6,790 bases of DNA from assembly GCA_913776675.1 (NCBI GenBank), contig CAJYRE010000315.1, positions 1 to 6,790 on the forward strand, in the 5' to 3' direction. The notes beneath the pieces are model-generated. The model saw nothing but the letters and a program-made list of their open reading frames with translations, was not told the DNA's origin and ran no database searches. Below, piece after piece: positions 1-6,090 of this stretch; the first letter of the stretch is position 1; every line of letters begins with the position of its first letter. Source of the DNA: Rhizobiaceae bacterium (GTDB lineage Bacteria; Pseudomonadota; Alphaproteobacteria; Rhizobiales; Rhizobiaceae). Made by a program: the position numbers and the translations under genes.

Positions 1-384
1 CAGGCTTGCCTGCCATAATGGCTCCGGGACAATTTTATAGATGGTTATGGTCACGGCAGCATCCTTCCACGACAGACAGGGGCATTGAGCTGATACTGGC
101 TTTGCCTCAACCCGACCCGATTGTCCACACCCCGCAAGGCCGATCTCATCATTCTGGGAAACCATTTTGACTGATCCGCGCAGCTTGCGCGAACAACCCC
201 ATGAAAGGCAGGATAAAAAAGAAAAGCATCATATAAAGAGAGCATTGTTTATCAGCCTGCATGGCGTTAAAATAAATCATTGGACAGTCGGGGCGACAAA
301 CAACTGACCAGCATAATCGTGCAGCCAGGAGGCAAATGGGCATCCAGAGGCCACGATACGACAGCTCTTGGGAGGGAGCCGAGG
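1..384. other. Intergenic region with no convincing gene
   Basis: No reading frame here has a credible start, ribosome binding site or recognisable protein. The minus-strand frames between 51 and 343 are low-complexity translations. Two small perfect inverted repeats are visible: CAGGC-TT-GCCTG at 1-12, cut by the window edge, and CGCGCA-GCT-TGCGCG at 177-191. Neither is followed by a T run, so neither is called a terminator. The right part contains the candidate promoter and leader of the response regulator gene. Confidence 0.6.
245..273 (+). promoter_or_regulatory. Candidate sigma-70-type promoter for the response regulator gene
   Basis: TTGTTT (245-250) is followed after exactly 17 nt by TAAAAT (268-273), in an A/T-rich stretch. 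Transcription from here would start near 280 and give a leader of about 105 nt before the ATG at 385. This is a motif match only; alphaproteobacterial promoters are loose and a chance match is possible. Confidence 0.35.
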
Positions 385-1032
385 ATGACAGAACTCACAA
401 TCATTATTGCAGACGATCATCCCTTGTTTCGCGGTGCATTGCGTCAGGCCGTCAGTGACATGAAAGGTGAGCATGTCATTATCGAGGCTGGCACCTTTGA
501 CGAAGCCCATGCCGCAGCCGTGGCCAATCCTGAAACAGATGTGATGCTGCTGGATCTGGCCATGCCGGGCATCAGCGGATTTTCAGGCCTGATGGCTCTG
601 CGTGCCGAATTCTGCAGCCTGCCCATTATCATTTGCTCGGCAACCGATGACAGCACCACCATTCGGCGCGCACTGGAGCTGGGTGCATCCGGCTTTATTT
701 CCAAATCGTCTGGCCTTGATGAGATCCGCACCGCAATCCAGACCGTGCTGAATGGTGACATTGCCAGCCCGCCACTGCTGGATAGCCCACAGGAGCAGGA
801 TGCCGAACTGGCCGACCTGATGGCGCGCCTGAAAACATTGACACCCCAGCAAAATCGCGTTCTCGGCATGTTGTGCGAGGGCTTGCTCAACAAGCAGATC
901 GCTTACGCCTTAGGGGTATCGGAAGCGACAATCAAAGCCCATGTCTCGGCCATTTTGCTGAAGCTGAAAGTGGATAGCCGCACACAGGCTGTTGTGCAGC
1001 TTGGCCGCCTCAACATGGCAATGGTCGCCTGA
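385..1032 (+). CDS. NarL/FixJ-family two-component response regulator with LuxR-type DNA-binding domain
   Basis: The 215-residue protein has the two-domain layout of NarL-type response regulators: an N-terminal receiver domain (about 5-120) and a C-terminal LuxR/GerE helix-turn-helix (about 150-207). Receiver residues are intact: acidic pair D10-D11, phospho-acceptor D57 in LLDLAMPG, S85 at the switch Ser/Thr position, and K107 in GFISK. The DNA-binding part shows LTPQQNRVLGMLCEGLLNKQ followed by the recognition-helix region VSEATIKAHVSAIL. It should act in the cytoplasm as a phosphorylation-controlled transcription factor; the sequence does not show its stimulus or targets. The ATG at 385 is chosen because the receiver domain starts at once after it and GGAGG (371-375) lies 9 nt upstream. 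A TTG at 280 would add 35 residues without domain character. No histidine kinase gene lies in the window, so its partner is unknown. Confidence 0.93.
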   Translation: MTELTIIIADDHPLFRGALRQAVSDMKGEHVIIEAGTFDEAHAAAVANPETDVMLLDLAMPGISGFSGLMALRAEFCSLPIIICSATDDSTTIRRALELGASGFISKSSGLDEIRTAIQTVLNGDIASPPLLDSPQEQDAELADLMARLKTLTPQQNRVLGMLCEGLLNKQIAYALGVSEATIKAHVSAILLKLKVDSRTQAVVQLGRLNMAMVA

Positions 1033-1059
1033 TTCAATTCTGCATCCTCACAACAAGAG

Positions 1060-1095
1060 CGGGCCAGAACCATATTCTGGCCCGAGCGTTTTTTT
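1060..1095 (+). terminator. Intrinsic terminator of the response regulator gene
   Basis: A perfect 10-bp stem, CGGGCCAGAA (1060-1069) with TTCTGGCCCG (1075-1084), closes a 5-nt loop. After four bases comes a run of seven T (1089-1095). It begins 27 nt past the stop codon, so the response regulator is probably transcribed alone. Confidence 0.9.
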
Positions 1096-1208
1096 CGAAA
1101 AAGCCATTCCATGCCATCTCTTCCCATTTAATAGGTCGCAAAAGCACCAGAATGAGACCAGAACAAACAAATAAAACACATAAATCAGGATTTTATTCCT
1201 TTCCCATC

Positions 1209-1239
1209 TTTACTCTTGCTGTCATATGACCGATATATG
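1209..1239 (+). promoter_or_regulatory. Candidate promoter/operator of the S24 regulator
   Basis: The perfect palindrome GTCATATGAC (1221-1230) sits 67 nt before the regulator's start codon. It overlaps a second dyad, CATAT-N7-ATATG (1223-1239). A weak -35-like TTTACT (1209-1214) and an A/T-rich -10-like ATATAT (1233-1238) would flank the palindrome, which is where an autoregulatory repressor would bind. LexA-like proteins often control themselves, but that this is the site is inference; short A/T palindromes arise by chance. Confidence 0.25.
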
Positions 1240-1296
1240 CCATGTGGGTAAAACCGTTTTGGGCAGAGACTGATGAATGCCGGGGTTGAGCTGGGT

Positions 1297-1962
1297 ATGC
1301 TTTCACACGAAACAATCTGGAGTGCGATTGATCGGCTTGCCGAACAGAATCACTTGACGCCATCTGGCCTTGCCAGACGTGCCGGACTTGATCCGACATC
1401 GTTCAACAAATCCAAACGCATAGGGCCAGATGGGCGCATGCGTTGGCCTTCGACTGAATCCATTGCAAAAGTACTTGAAGCCACCCAATCCAGTTTAGGA
1501 AGCTTTGTGGCTTTGCTTGGTGATGGACAGGGGCAAAACATGCTGCCAGACGGAAATTTTCCACCGCAAACCAGTTCTATTCCCTTGCTTGGTTTTGCTC
1601 AGGCTGGCGCTGGCGGCTTTTTTGATGACGGTGGCTTTCCTGCGGGGCACGGCTGGGATCTGGTTGATTTCCCCGTTTCTCCCAGATCGACATCCCATTT
1701 TTATGCGCTGGAAGTGCAAGGCGACAGCATGAAGCCCCTTTACCGTGATGGCGATGTGCTGAGTGTAGAGCCGGGGGCGCAGGTGCGCAAAGGGGACCGG
1801 GTTGTGGTTAAAACCCACGATGGTGAGGTGATGGCGAAAACTCTCGGTCGGCAGAATAGTCGGTCGGTGGAGCTGATCTCCCTCAATCCTGCCCACGCCA
1901 GCCGCACCCTCGAATCCAGCAACATTGAGTGGATTGCGCGTATTATTTGGGTAAGTCAGTAG
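1297..1962 (+). CDS. LexA-like transcriptional regulator with S24 (Ser-Lys) autopeptidase domain
   Basis: This 221-residue protein joins an N-terminal helix-turn-helix (about 5-63; LTPSGLARRAGLDPTSFNKS) to a C-terminal S24 peptidase domain of the LexA/CI/UmuD type. The cleavage region reads IPLLGFAQAGAGG, with the Ala-Gly bond at A103-G104. The nucleophile is S144 in VQGDSMKP and the general base is K181 in VMAKTL. The 37-residue Ser-Lys spacing equals that of E. coli LexA (S119-K156). The protein therefore looks competent for self-cleavage, which in this family removes the DNA-binding half. An ATG at 1273 would add eight residues; the ATG at 1297 is preferred because the protein then begins MLSHE, as I recall for close alphaproteobacterial relatives, and GGGG (1282-1285) lies upstream. 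It is not LexA itself as far as I can judge: the DNA-binding part is an XRE-like lambda-repressor fold, not the winged helix of LexA. Its targets are unknown. Confidence 0.88.
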   Translation: MLSHETIWSAIDRLAEQNHLTPSGLARRAGLDPTSFNKSKRIGPDGRMRWPSTESIAKVLEATQSSLGSFVALLGDGQGQNMLPDGNFPPQTSSIPLLGFAQAGAGGFFDDGGFPAGHGWDLVDFPVSPRSTSHFYALEVQGDSMKPLYRDGDVLSVEPGAQVRKGDRVVVKTHDGEVMAKTLGRQNSRSVELISLNPAHASRTLESSNIEWIARIIWVSQ

Positions 1963-2040
1963 GAATATTTGCCAGAATTCAGGATTTAAACATCGCCCGG
2001 ACAACAATAGGTGCCGGTTTCATCTTGGTGCGTACCACTC

Positions 2041-2069
2041 TTGAAACACACCTGCGCAATCTCCATTAT
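2041..2069 (+). promoter_or_regulatory. Candidate sigma-70-type promoter for the TerB-like gene
   Basis: TTGAAA (2041-2046) and CATTAT (2064-2069) are separated by 17 nt. They match the -35 and -10 consensus at 5/6 and 4/6 positions. A start near 2076 would put the whole following repeat into the leader RNA. Motif match only. Confidence 0.35.
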
Positions 2070-2078
2070 TGCGCTATA

Positions 2079-2170
2079 GAGTGCCGTGCATTTTATAAAA
2101 CGTATGGCGCTGTCAATTTTCTGGATCATTTTACCTTAAATCCATTGCGATTTGAGGAATAAGGCAGCAG
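2079..2170 (+). repeat. Two-hairpin intergenic repeat, degenerate full-length copy (copy A)
   Basis: This is a diverged copy of the element seen at 3731-3829 (reverse orientation) and 6091-6143 (same orientation). Its 3' part (2136-2169) matches copy C at 29 of 34 positions. Its 5' part (2084-2105) matches the reverse complement of copy B at 17 of 22. The first hairpin (around GTGCC at 2081 and GGCGCTG at 2106-2112) and the second (TTAAATC at 2136 against GATTTGA at 2148-2154) are both still recognisable but carry mismatches. The element ends about 6 nt before the AGAGG ribosome binding site of the TerB-like gene. It fills most of the spacer after the S24 regulator; the frame at 1929-2162 across it is not a gene. 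Confidence 0.8.
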
Positions 2171-2192
2171 CAACAAGAGGAAAACGCTCTCG

Positions 2193-2606
2193 ATGACCGA
2201 AACCGTAACAGTTCATGATGCTCTCATTTTTGCCATGGTCATGGTATCGGCCGTAGACAACAGCATGAACGATCAGGAAATGGCACGGATAGGTCATCTG
2301 GTTGAGCATACGCCGGTTTTTGCAGGCTTTCAGCCAGACACACTGGTGAGTGTTGCCGCCCGCTGCGCGACTCTAGTGGCTGGTCCGGAAGGTCTGGATA
2401 TTGCGCTGGAAACCATCCGCGATGCGCTGCCAGAGCGGCTTTATGACACAGCCTATGCCCTGGCGGTGGAAGTGGCCGCGGTGGATCATGCCGTACGGCC
2501 GGAAGAAATCCGTCTTCTGCAATTGATGCGGGATCGTTTTGGTCTCGACAAACTCACCTGCGCCGCCATTGAGCGCAGCGCCATTGCCCGCCACCGCAAA
2601 GCATGA
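2193..2606 (+). CDS. TerB-like (tellurite resistance TerB / DjlA-N-like) cytoplasmic protein
   Basis: The predicted protein has 137 residues, close to the usual size of a stand-alone TerB domain (about 130-150), and appears all-helical. It shows the internal two-fold pattern of this fold: A-V-D at 20-22 with an acidic residue seven positions on (D22, E29), repeated as A-V-D at 96-98 with D98 and E104-E105. In TerB-type proteins such acidic clusters are thought to bind metal ions. The name is historical: no tellurite role can be inferred, and no other ter genes are near. AGAGGA (2176-2181) lies 11 nt before the ATG, a slightly long spacing. There is no signal peptide or membrane segment. The gene converges on the solute-binding protein gene with 25 nt between stop codons and no obvious terminator hairpin in the gap. 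The biological role is unknown. Confidence 0.82.
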   Translation: MTETVTVHDALIFAMVMVSAVDNSMNDQEMARIGHLVEHTPVFAGFQPDTLVSVAARCATLVAGPEGLDIALETIRDALPERLYDTAYALAVEVAAVDHAVRPEEIRLLQLMRDRFGLDKLTCAAIERSAIARHRKA

Positions 2607-2631
2607 GAGCCATCGCGCTACTTCATAATTC

Positions 2632-3531
2632 TCAATACAAGCCGGACACGAAATAACGGCGTGATAGCTCATCCAGCTTGCCCTTGCGCGACAATGCCGC
2701 AAGGGCATAATCGAAGGCCGTTGCCAAAAAACCATCTTCCTTGCGCACCATGATGGCCATGCCCTCTCCCAGAAAATGCGCAGACAAGAATGGACCATCG
2801 AGAAAGGCACAGCACGGAGCGCCAGCGTTGCCGGGCTTTTGTAACTGCTTTTGGCTGGCAAGCCAGAACGACGCTTGCAGGCCATCACCAAAAATGGTTT
2901 GCACCTTCGCTTGTTGCAGAGCCTGCATCAGGCTCGCCTGATCCGCAAACCCCATCGGTCTGATTTGCGGAAAAAAGGCCTTGAGCATGGCTTCATGCGC
3001 TGTTCCACTGACGACACCAACCACACTTCCATCCAGATCAGCCACCGATTTTGGCGCTGTTCCTGCCTGTGTGCGCACCACAAAACGGGCCGGCAGCATG
3101 AGATAAGGACGAGAAAAAGCAAAATCCCGACGAATTGTGCTGTTGATGGCCATGCCTGCAACCGCGGCATCAGCATGCTTGCTGAGAAGCGCGATCTGGA
3201 TGTCTGAAAATGGTACCGCCTGGACTTCGCATTTCGCCTCAACATCCAGCTCGTGACAGATCTCGCGGATTAAATCCATATTGAAGCCTGTCAGGTGGCC
3301 TGTCTGATCCAGAAAACCAAAGGGCGGAAAATCCACGGTGATCAAAAACCGCAATCGCAAAAGCACCGATAAATCCGGTTTTGGCAAACGTTCATGGGCA
3401 TCAAACAGCACTGGCATGGTGGCTGATCCAGACGGTGCCTGCGCCGATACGGCTGACGACACGCTGAGAAAACCCAATACAACCGATAACAACCCCCATA
3501 AATTAAAGGATGTAAATCTTACACAGTTCAT
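2632..3531 (-). CDS. Periplasmic family 3 solute-binding protein (amino-acid-type ABC transporter substrate-binding protein)
   Basis: The 299-residue protein begins with a signal peptide: a hydrophobic stretch at about 9-25 and a probable cleavage after A30 in AVSA-QA. It should therefore be exported to the periplasm. The mature part follows the SBP family 3 pattern: VDFPPFGFLDQTGHLTGFNMD (66-86; key residues P70, F71, G82, F83, D86), then DAAVAGMAINSTIRR leading to FAFSRPY (121-143), VGVVSGTAHEAML (171-183) and GDG with D216. In amino-acid binders an Arg near 133 and an Asp near 216 hold the ligand's amino and carboxyl groups; here Arg is at 134, one place later than in the histidine/lysine-arginine-ornithine type. 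The ligand cannot be named. The second ATG (3529-3531) is preferred to the one at 3535-3537: AAGGG (complement of 3538-3542) abuts the first but lies 6 nt from the second. No permease or ATPase gene adjoins it, so it may serve a distant transporter or act as a sensor-like binding protein. Confidence 0.88.
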   Translation of the reverse strand: MNCVRFTSFNLWGLLSVVLGFLSVSSAVSAQAPSGSATMPVLFDAHERLPKPDLSVLLRLRFLITVDFPPFGFLDQTGHLTGFNMDLIREICHELDVEAKCEVQAVPFSDIQIALLSKHADAAVAGMAINSTIRRDFAFSRPYLMLPARFVVRTQAGTAPKSVADLDGSVVGVVSGTAHEAMLKAFFPQIRPMGFADQASLMQALQQAKVQTIFGDGLQASFWLASQKQLQKPGNAGAPCCAFLDGPFLSAHFLGEGMAIMVRKEDGFLATAFDYALAALSRKGKLDELSRRYFVSGLY

Positions 3532-3537
3532 TATCAT

Positions 3538-3730
3538 CCCTTAACGTTTTCTTCTCGATAATACTGAGGTTTTATTGTGCCACGCGAAGCGTCTTTTGAT
3601 TTTCGACAGAATTATGGGCCAAAAAATGGCTTTTGGTGTGTGTTTTATCCCCGTATCCGCTGGATCCGTGCGTGAAAGCAGTCATTGGAAAACTGTAGAA
3701 TCGAACGGCACTTCATATAACCACAGCCCT
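3538..3730. other. Upstream region of the solute-binding protein gene, no gene seen
   Basis: This is the left part of the 576-nt spacer between two divergent genes. It contains the ribosome binding site of the solute-binding protein gene (AAGGG, complement of 3538-3542) and presumably its promoter. I could not pick a promoter with both boxes well spaced. The plus-strand frame across 3575-3778 runs into the repeat and has no coding character. Confidence 0.5.
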
Positions 3731-3829
3731 ACTGCATCATTCCTTAAATCGGAATCGTTTTATGGAATTATGCAGTAGATTTAAAGTGTTACAGCGTCCT
3801 TTGTGCGTTTGACAAAACGCACGGCGCTG
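3731..3829 (-). repeat. Two-hairpin intergenic repeat, best-preserved copy (copy B)
   Basis: There are two adjacent inverted repeats. The first pairs ACTGCATCATTCC (3731-3743) with GGAATTATGCAGT (3764-3776) at 12 of 13 positions, with a smaller imperfect dyad inside. The second pairs GTGCGTTT (3803-3810) with AAACGCAC (3815-3822) perfectly, and is closed outside by CAGCG (3792-3796) with CGCTG (3825-3829). The segment 3739-3757 is a perfect 19-bp inverted match to 6118-6136. The strand is given relative to copies A and C. I recall very similar elements scattered between genes of many Hyphomicrobiales; whether they act as RNA structures or DNA sites is not known to me. Confidence 0.85.
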
Positions 3830-3883
3830 CAAAAGAAATATTCATAACGGGATCACCTCGCAAGGCGATTCAGCAACATACAC

Positions 3884-4030
3884 TTTAGGACCTGTGGGCA
3901 TTCGGCGTTGGGCTTGGCGAAATCGGTGATTTTTGAGAAGCGGAGCGGAGTGTACTGGAGTACATGACACCGGGATCACAGAAATTGCCGTTTGCAGCCC
4001 GCTCAAGGTCGAATGTCCACAGGCCCTAAA
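3884..4030. repeat. 147-nt imperfect inverted repeat with a TGTACT-GG-AGTACA centre
   Basis: The outer 20 nt of the arms, 3884-3903 and the complement of 4011-4030, agree at 18 of 20. The centre TGTACTGGAGTACA (3951-3964) is perfectly symmetric apart from its two middle bases. The arms between are about two-thirds complementary, including patches such as GAAATC/GATTTTT against the AGAAATTGCC side. The whole could fold into one long stem. It is not homologous to the two-hairpin repeats. I remember related palindromes with a GTGTACT...AGTACATGA core in many alphaproteobacterial intergenic regions. The small frames on either strand across it (3842-4081 and 3933-4118) are translations of the repeat, not genes. 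Confidence 0.85.
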
Positions 4031-4061
4031 AGAGCAGTACACTTTTCCCATTCTATCCAGA

Positions 4062-4078
4062 CGCACAATGCCAGTGCG
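4062..4078. repeat. Short dyad upstream of the glycosyltransferase gene
   Basis: CGCAC (4062-4066) and GTGCG (4074-4078) are perfect inverted arms around a 7-nt centre. The dyad lies 29 nt before the glycosyltransferase start codon. It could be an operator or a leader hairpin; with 5-bp arms it may equally be chance. Confidence 0.2.
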
Positions 4079-4107
4079 CACAGAACGCCTGAGGCGACAG
4101 AATTTTC

Positions 4108-6081
4108 ATGACGCATGATGTTTTCAATGTGCAGCAATCCATCTTTGCCAACCATGAATCTCTGCTGACTCATCTCAGCTCTGTCGGGCTTATTCATCCT
4201 TTTTCCCATCCTGCGCACCGCCGTAAACATGCAACGCTCGCCGACATCTATCGGGATGAGTTTCAGGTGCTCAAACAGCTCGGCTTGCCGTCTCCTCTGC
4301 TCGGAAAACTGCTGAGAGATGCGCTCTACAATGGCACAACCATGGAGCAGGAGCTGTTAGCCAACCAGCACATGATGCCACAAGACTATTACGCGCAGCT
4401 CGCCCAACGTCTTGATCTGCCTTTTCTGACAGAATTGCCAATTGAGCAGATTTTTGATCAGGAACTGTTGGACAGCCAACTTTCCAAGCCCAGCATTATC
4501 CGCCTTTATGACAAGACACGTCCACCTGTGAATGTGATCGCGCCAGAAGCCCGACGATTGCCAGCATTGGAGGCCCGGCTTGCCCGCTCTCCAGAGTTTG
4601 CGGCGTCGTTGGCTGTCGCAGCCCCACGAACCATTTCAGACGCGGCTTGGCAAGCCGGGGCCAAAAGGCGGATCGAGAATACGACCACACAGTTGTTTCA
4701 AACCGCACCGGATCAATCAGCCCGCACCATTCTGACCGCCCGCCAAGGATTTTATGCAGGTTTAATGCTGGCAACGGCATTGTTTTGTATGGTGACTGCC
4801 CTTTGGCAAAGCGCTCAAGCCCTGCATACGCTGCTCTCATTGCTTTACATGAGTACATTATGGTTTCGGACCTTGCTGCTCGTTCAGCAGATTCGCAAAC
4901 CCCAATACAGATCACCCAGCCATTCCATAGCCTCTTCCATACTGCCCGTTTATACGGTTCTGATTGCGGCCTATCGAGAACAGGAGATTGTTGGACAACT
5001 CATTCACGCCATGCAGCGGCTGAACTGGCCCGCATCACGGCTGGACATCAAGATTGTCTGTGAAGAGGATGATACAGAAACACTGACGGCTCTGGCGGCC
5101 TTCAACCTGCCACCGCATTTCGAAATCGTACGCACACCCGCGCATGGGCCTCGCACCAAACCCAAGGCGCTGAGCTATGCGCTGGCTGGTGCGCGCGGTG
5201 ATTATCTGGTGATTTTTGATGCTGAGGATCGACCTCACCCGGATCAGCTCAAACATGCTTATGCGCATTTTCTGAGCGCTGACCCCGAAGTGGCCTGCCT
5301 GCAAGCCCCGCTTATTGTTGCCAATGCCAGCGAAAGTTGGATCAGCAGCCTGTTTGCCTTGGAATATGCAGCCCTTTTCAGGGGCATTCTCCCCAGCCTG
5401 TCTCATTACAAAATGCCTTTGCCGCTGGGCGGAACATCAAATCATTTCCGAACGGATGTTCTCAGAGCCGTCGGTGCATGGGATCCCTATAATGTCACCG
5501 AAGATGCTGATCTGGGCCTGCGGCTTTACAGGGCTGGCTATCGTTGCGAAACACTCACACGTCCGACGTTGGAAGATGCCCCGACATCAACCAAGGTCTG
5601 GATTGCGCAGCGCTCTCGCTGGTTCAAAGGCTGGCTTCAAACATGGCTGGTCCTGATGCGCCACCCCAGAATGGCCTCCCGCAACATGGGCATCAAGGCC
5701 TTCTTGATTTTTCAACTTTTGATTGGCGGCATGCTGATTTCTGCGCTGCTGCATCCAGTGATCCTGGTTTTTATCAGCACAACACTCTTCAACCTTTTGC
5801 AACCGCCTGTCAGTGATCTTCCCCTGCGCGCGAGCATCCTGTTCTGGATTGACCTGCTGAATGCCTTTGGAAGCTATCTGGTTTTCTGGGCGCTCGGCAG
5901 CTCCGCCATGACAAGCTATGAGCGCAAACAAATCGGCTGGCGTTTCATGGCCATTCCCATCTACTGGCTTATGAGTTCGAGAGCGGCCTGGAAAGCTGTG
6001 ATCGAGCTGAAAACCAGACCATTTTTCTGGCATAAAACCCCGCATGTGCCACGTCAGCAGCCGCCATCGTCCCCTCTATAG
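4108..6081 (+). CDS. Membrane family 2 glycosyltransferase with N-terminal GspE-N-like domain (NfrB / cellulose-synthase-like)
   Basis: A 657-residue inner-membrane enzyme. An N-terminal region (about 52-110) resembles the GspE/MshE N-terminal domain: GLPSPLLGKLLRDALYNGTT, then DYYAQLAQRLDLPFL. Two hydrophobic segments follow (about 215-260). The GT2 catalytic domain starts at TVLIAAYREQE (283-293) and has the expected acidic motifs: EEDD (319-322), DAED (371-374), TEDAD (464-468, catalytic base region) and QRSRW (501-505, the QxxRW motif of processive synthases). GGTSNHF (441-447) is also typical of this group. Three or so further membrane segments lie at about 530-563, 573-600 and 614-637. 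The enzyme should move sugar from a nucleotide-activated donor to a growing or lipid-linked glycan at the membrane; donor and product cannot be read from the sequence. The start is supported by an in-frame stop at 4090-4092, though the only Shine-Dalgarno-like GAGG (4091-4094) is 13 nt away. No other polysaccharide genes adjoin. Confidence 0.9.
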   Translation: MTHDVFNVQQSIFANHESLLTHLSSVGLIHPFSHPAHRRKHATLADIYRDEFQVLKQLGLPSPLLGKLLRDALYNGTTMEQELLANQHMMPQDYYAQLAQRLDLPFLTELPIEQIFDQELLDSQLSKPSIIRLYDKTRPPVNVIAPEARRLPALEARLARSPEFAASLAVAAPRTISDAAWQAGAKRRIENTTTQLFQTAPDQSARTILTARQGFYAGLMLATALFCMVTALWQSAQALHTLLSLLYMSTLWFRTLLLVQQIRKPQYRSPSHSIASSILPVYTVLIAAYREQEIVGQLIHAMQRLNWPASRLDIKIVCEEDDTETLTALAAFNLPPHFEIVRTPAHGPRTKPKALSYALAGARGDYLVIFDAEDRPHPDQLKHAYAHFLSADPEVACLQAPLIVANASESWISSLFALEYAALFRGILPSLSHYKMPLPLGGTSNHFRTDVLRAVGAWDPYNVTEDADLGLRLYRAGYRCETLTRPTLEDAPTSTKVWIAQRSRWFKGWLQTWLVLMRHPRMASRNMGIKAFLIFQLLIGGMLISALLHPVILVFISTTLFNLLQPPVSDLPLRASILFWIDLLNAFGSYLVFWALGSSAMTSYERKQIGWRFMAIPIYWLMSSRAAWKAVIELKTRPFFWHKTPHVPRQQPPSSPL

Positions 6082-6090
6082 CGTTTGCTC

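Noticed and set aside
51..343. Minus-strand frames of about 64 codons before the response regulator
   Set aside because: They overlap each other in different frames and show no domain or ribosome binding site.
280..384. Upstream TTG start for the response regulator
   Set aside because: The extra 35 residues have no receiver-domain character; the ATG at 385 has a good ribosome binding site and starts directly before the domain.
1929..2162. 77-codon frame overlapping the end of the S24 regulator gene
   Set aside because: It overlaps a secure gene by 34 nt, has no ribosome binding site, and most of its second half is repeat copy A.
3577..3582. TGGCAC on the minus strand as a sigma-54 -24 element
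   Set aside because: There is no GC at the required -12 position downstream, so the second half of the promoter is missing.
3852..3870. Small hairpin ATCACCT/AGGCGAT between the two repeat elements
   Set aside because: It has seven pairs with one mismatch and no T run; it is too weak to support a function.
3879..4045. 8-bp direct repeat TACACTTT at 3879-3886 and 4038-4045 as a target-site duplication around the long inverted repeat
   Set aside because: The left copy overlaps the arm and the right copy is 7 nt beyond the other arm, so the positions are not those of a clean insertion; 8 bp may be chance.
3842..4118. Small reading frames on both strands (79 codons minus, 61 codons plus)
   Set aside because: They translate the long inverted repeat, with no ribosome binding site and no recognisable domain.
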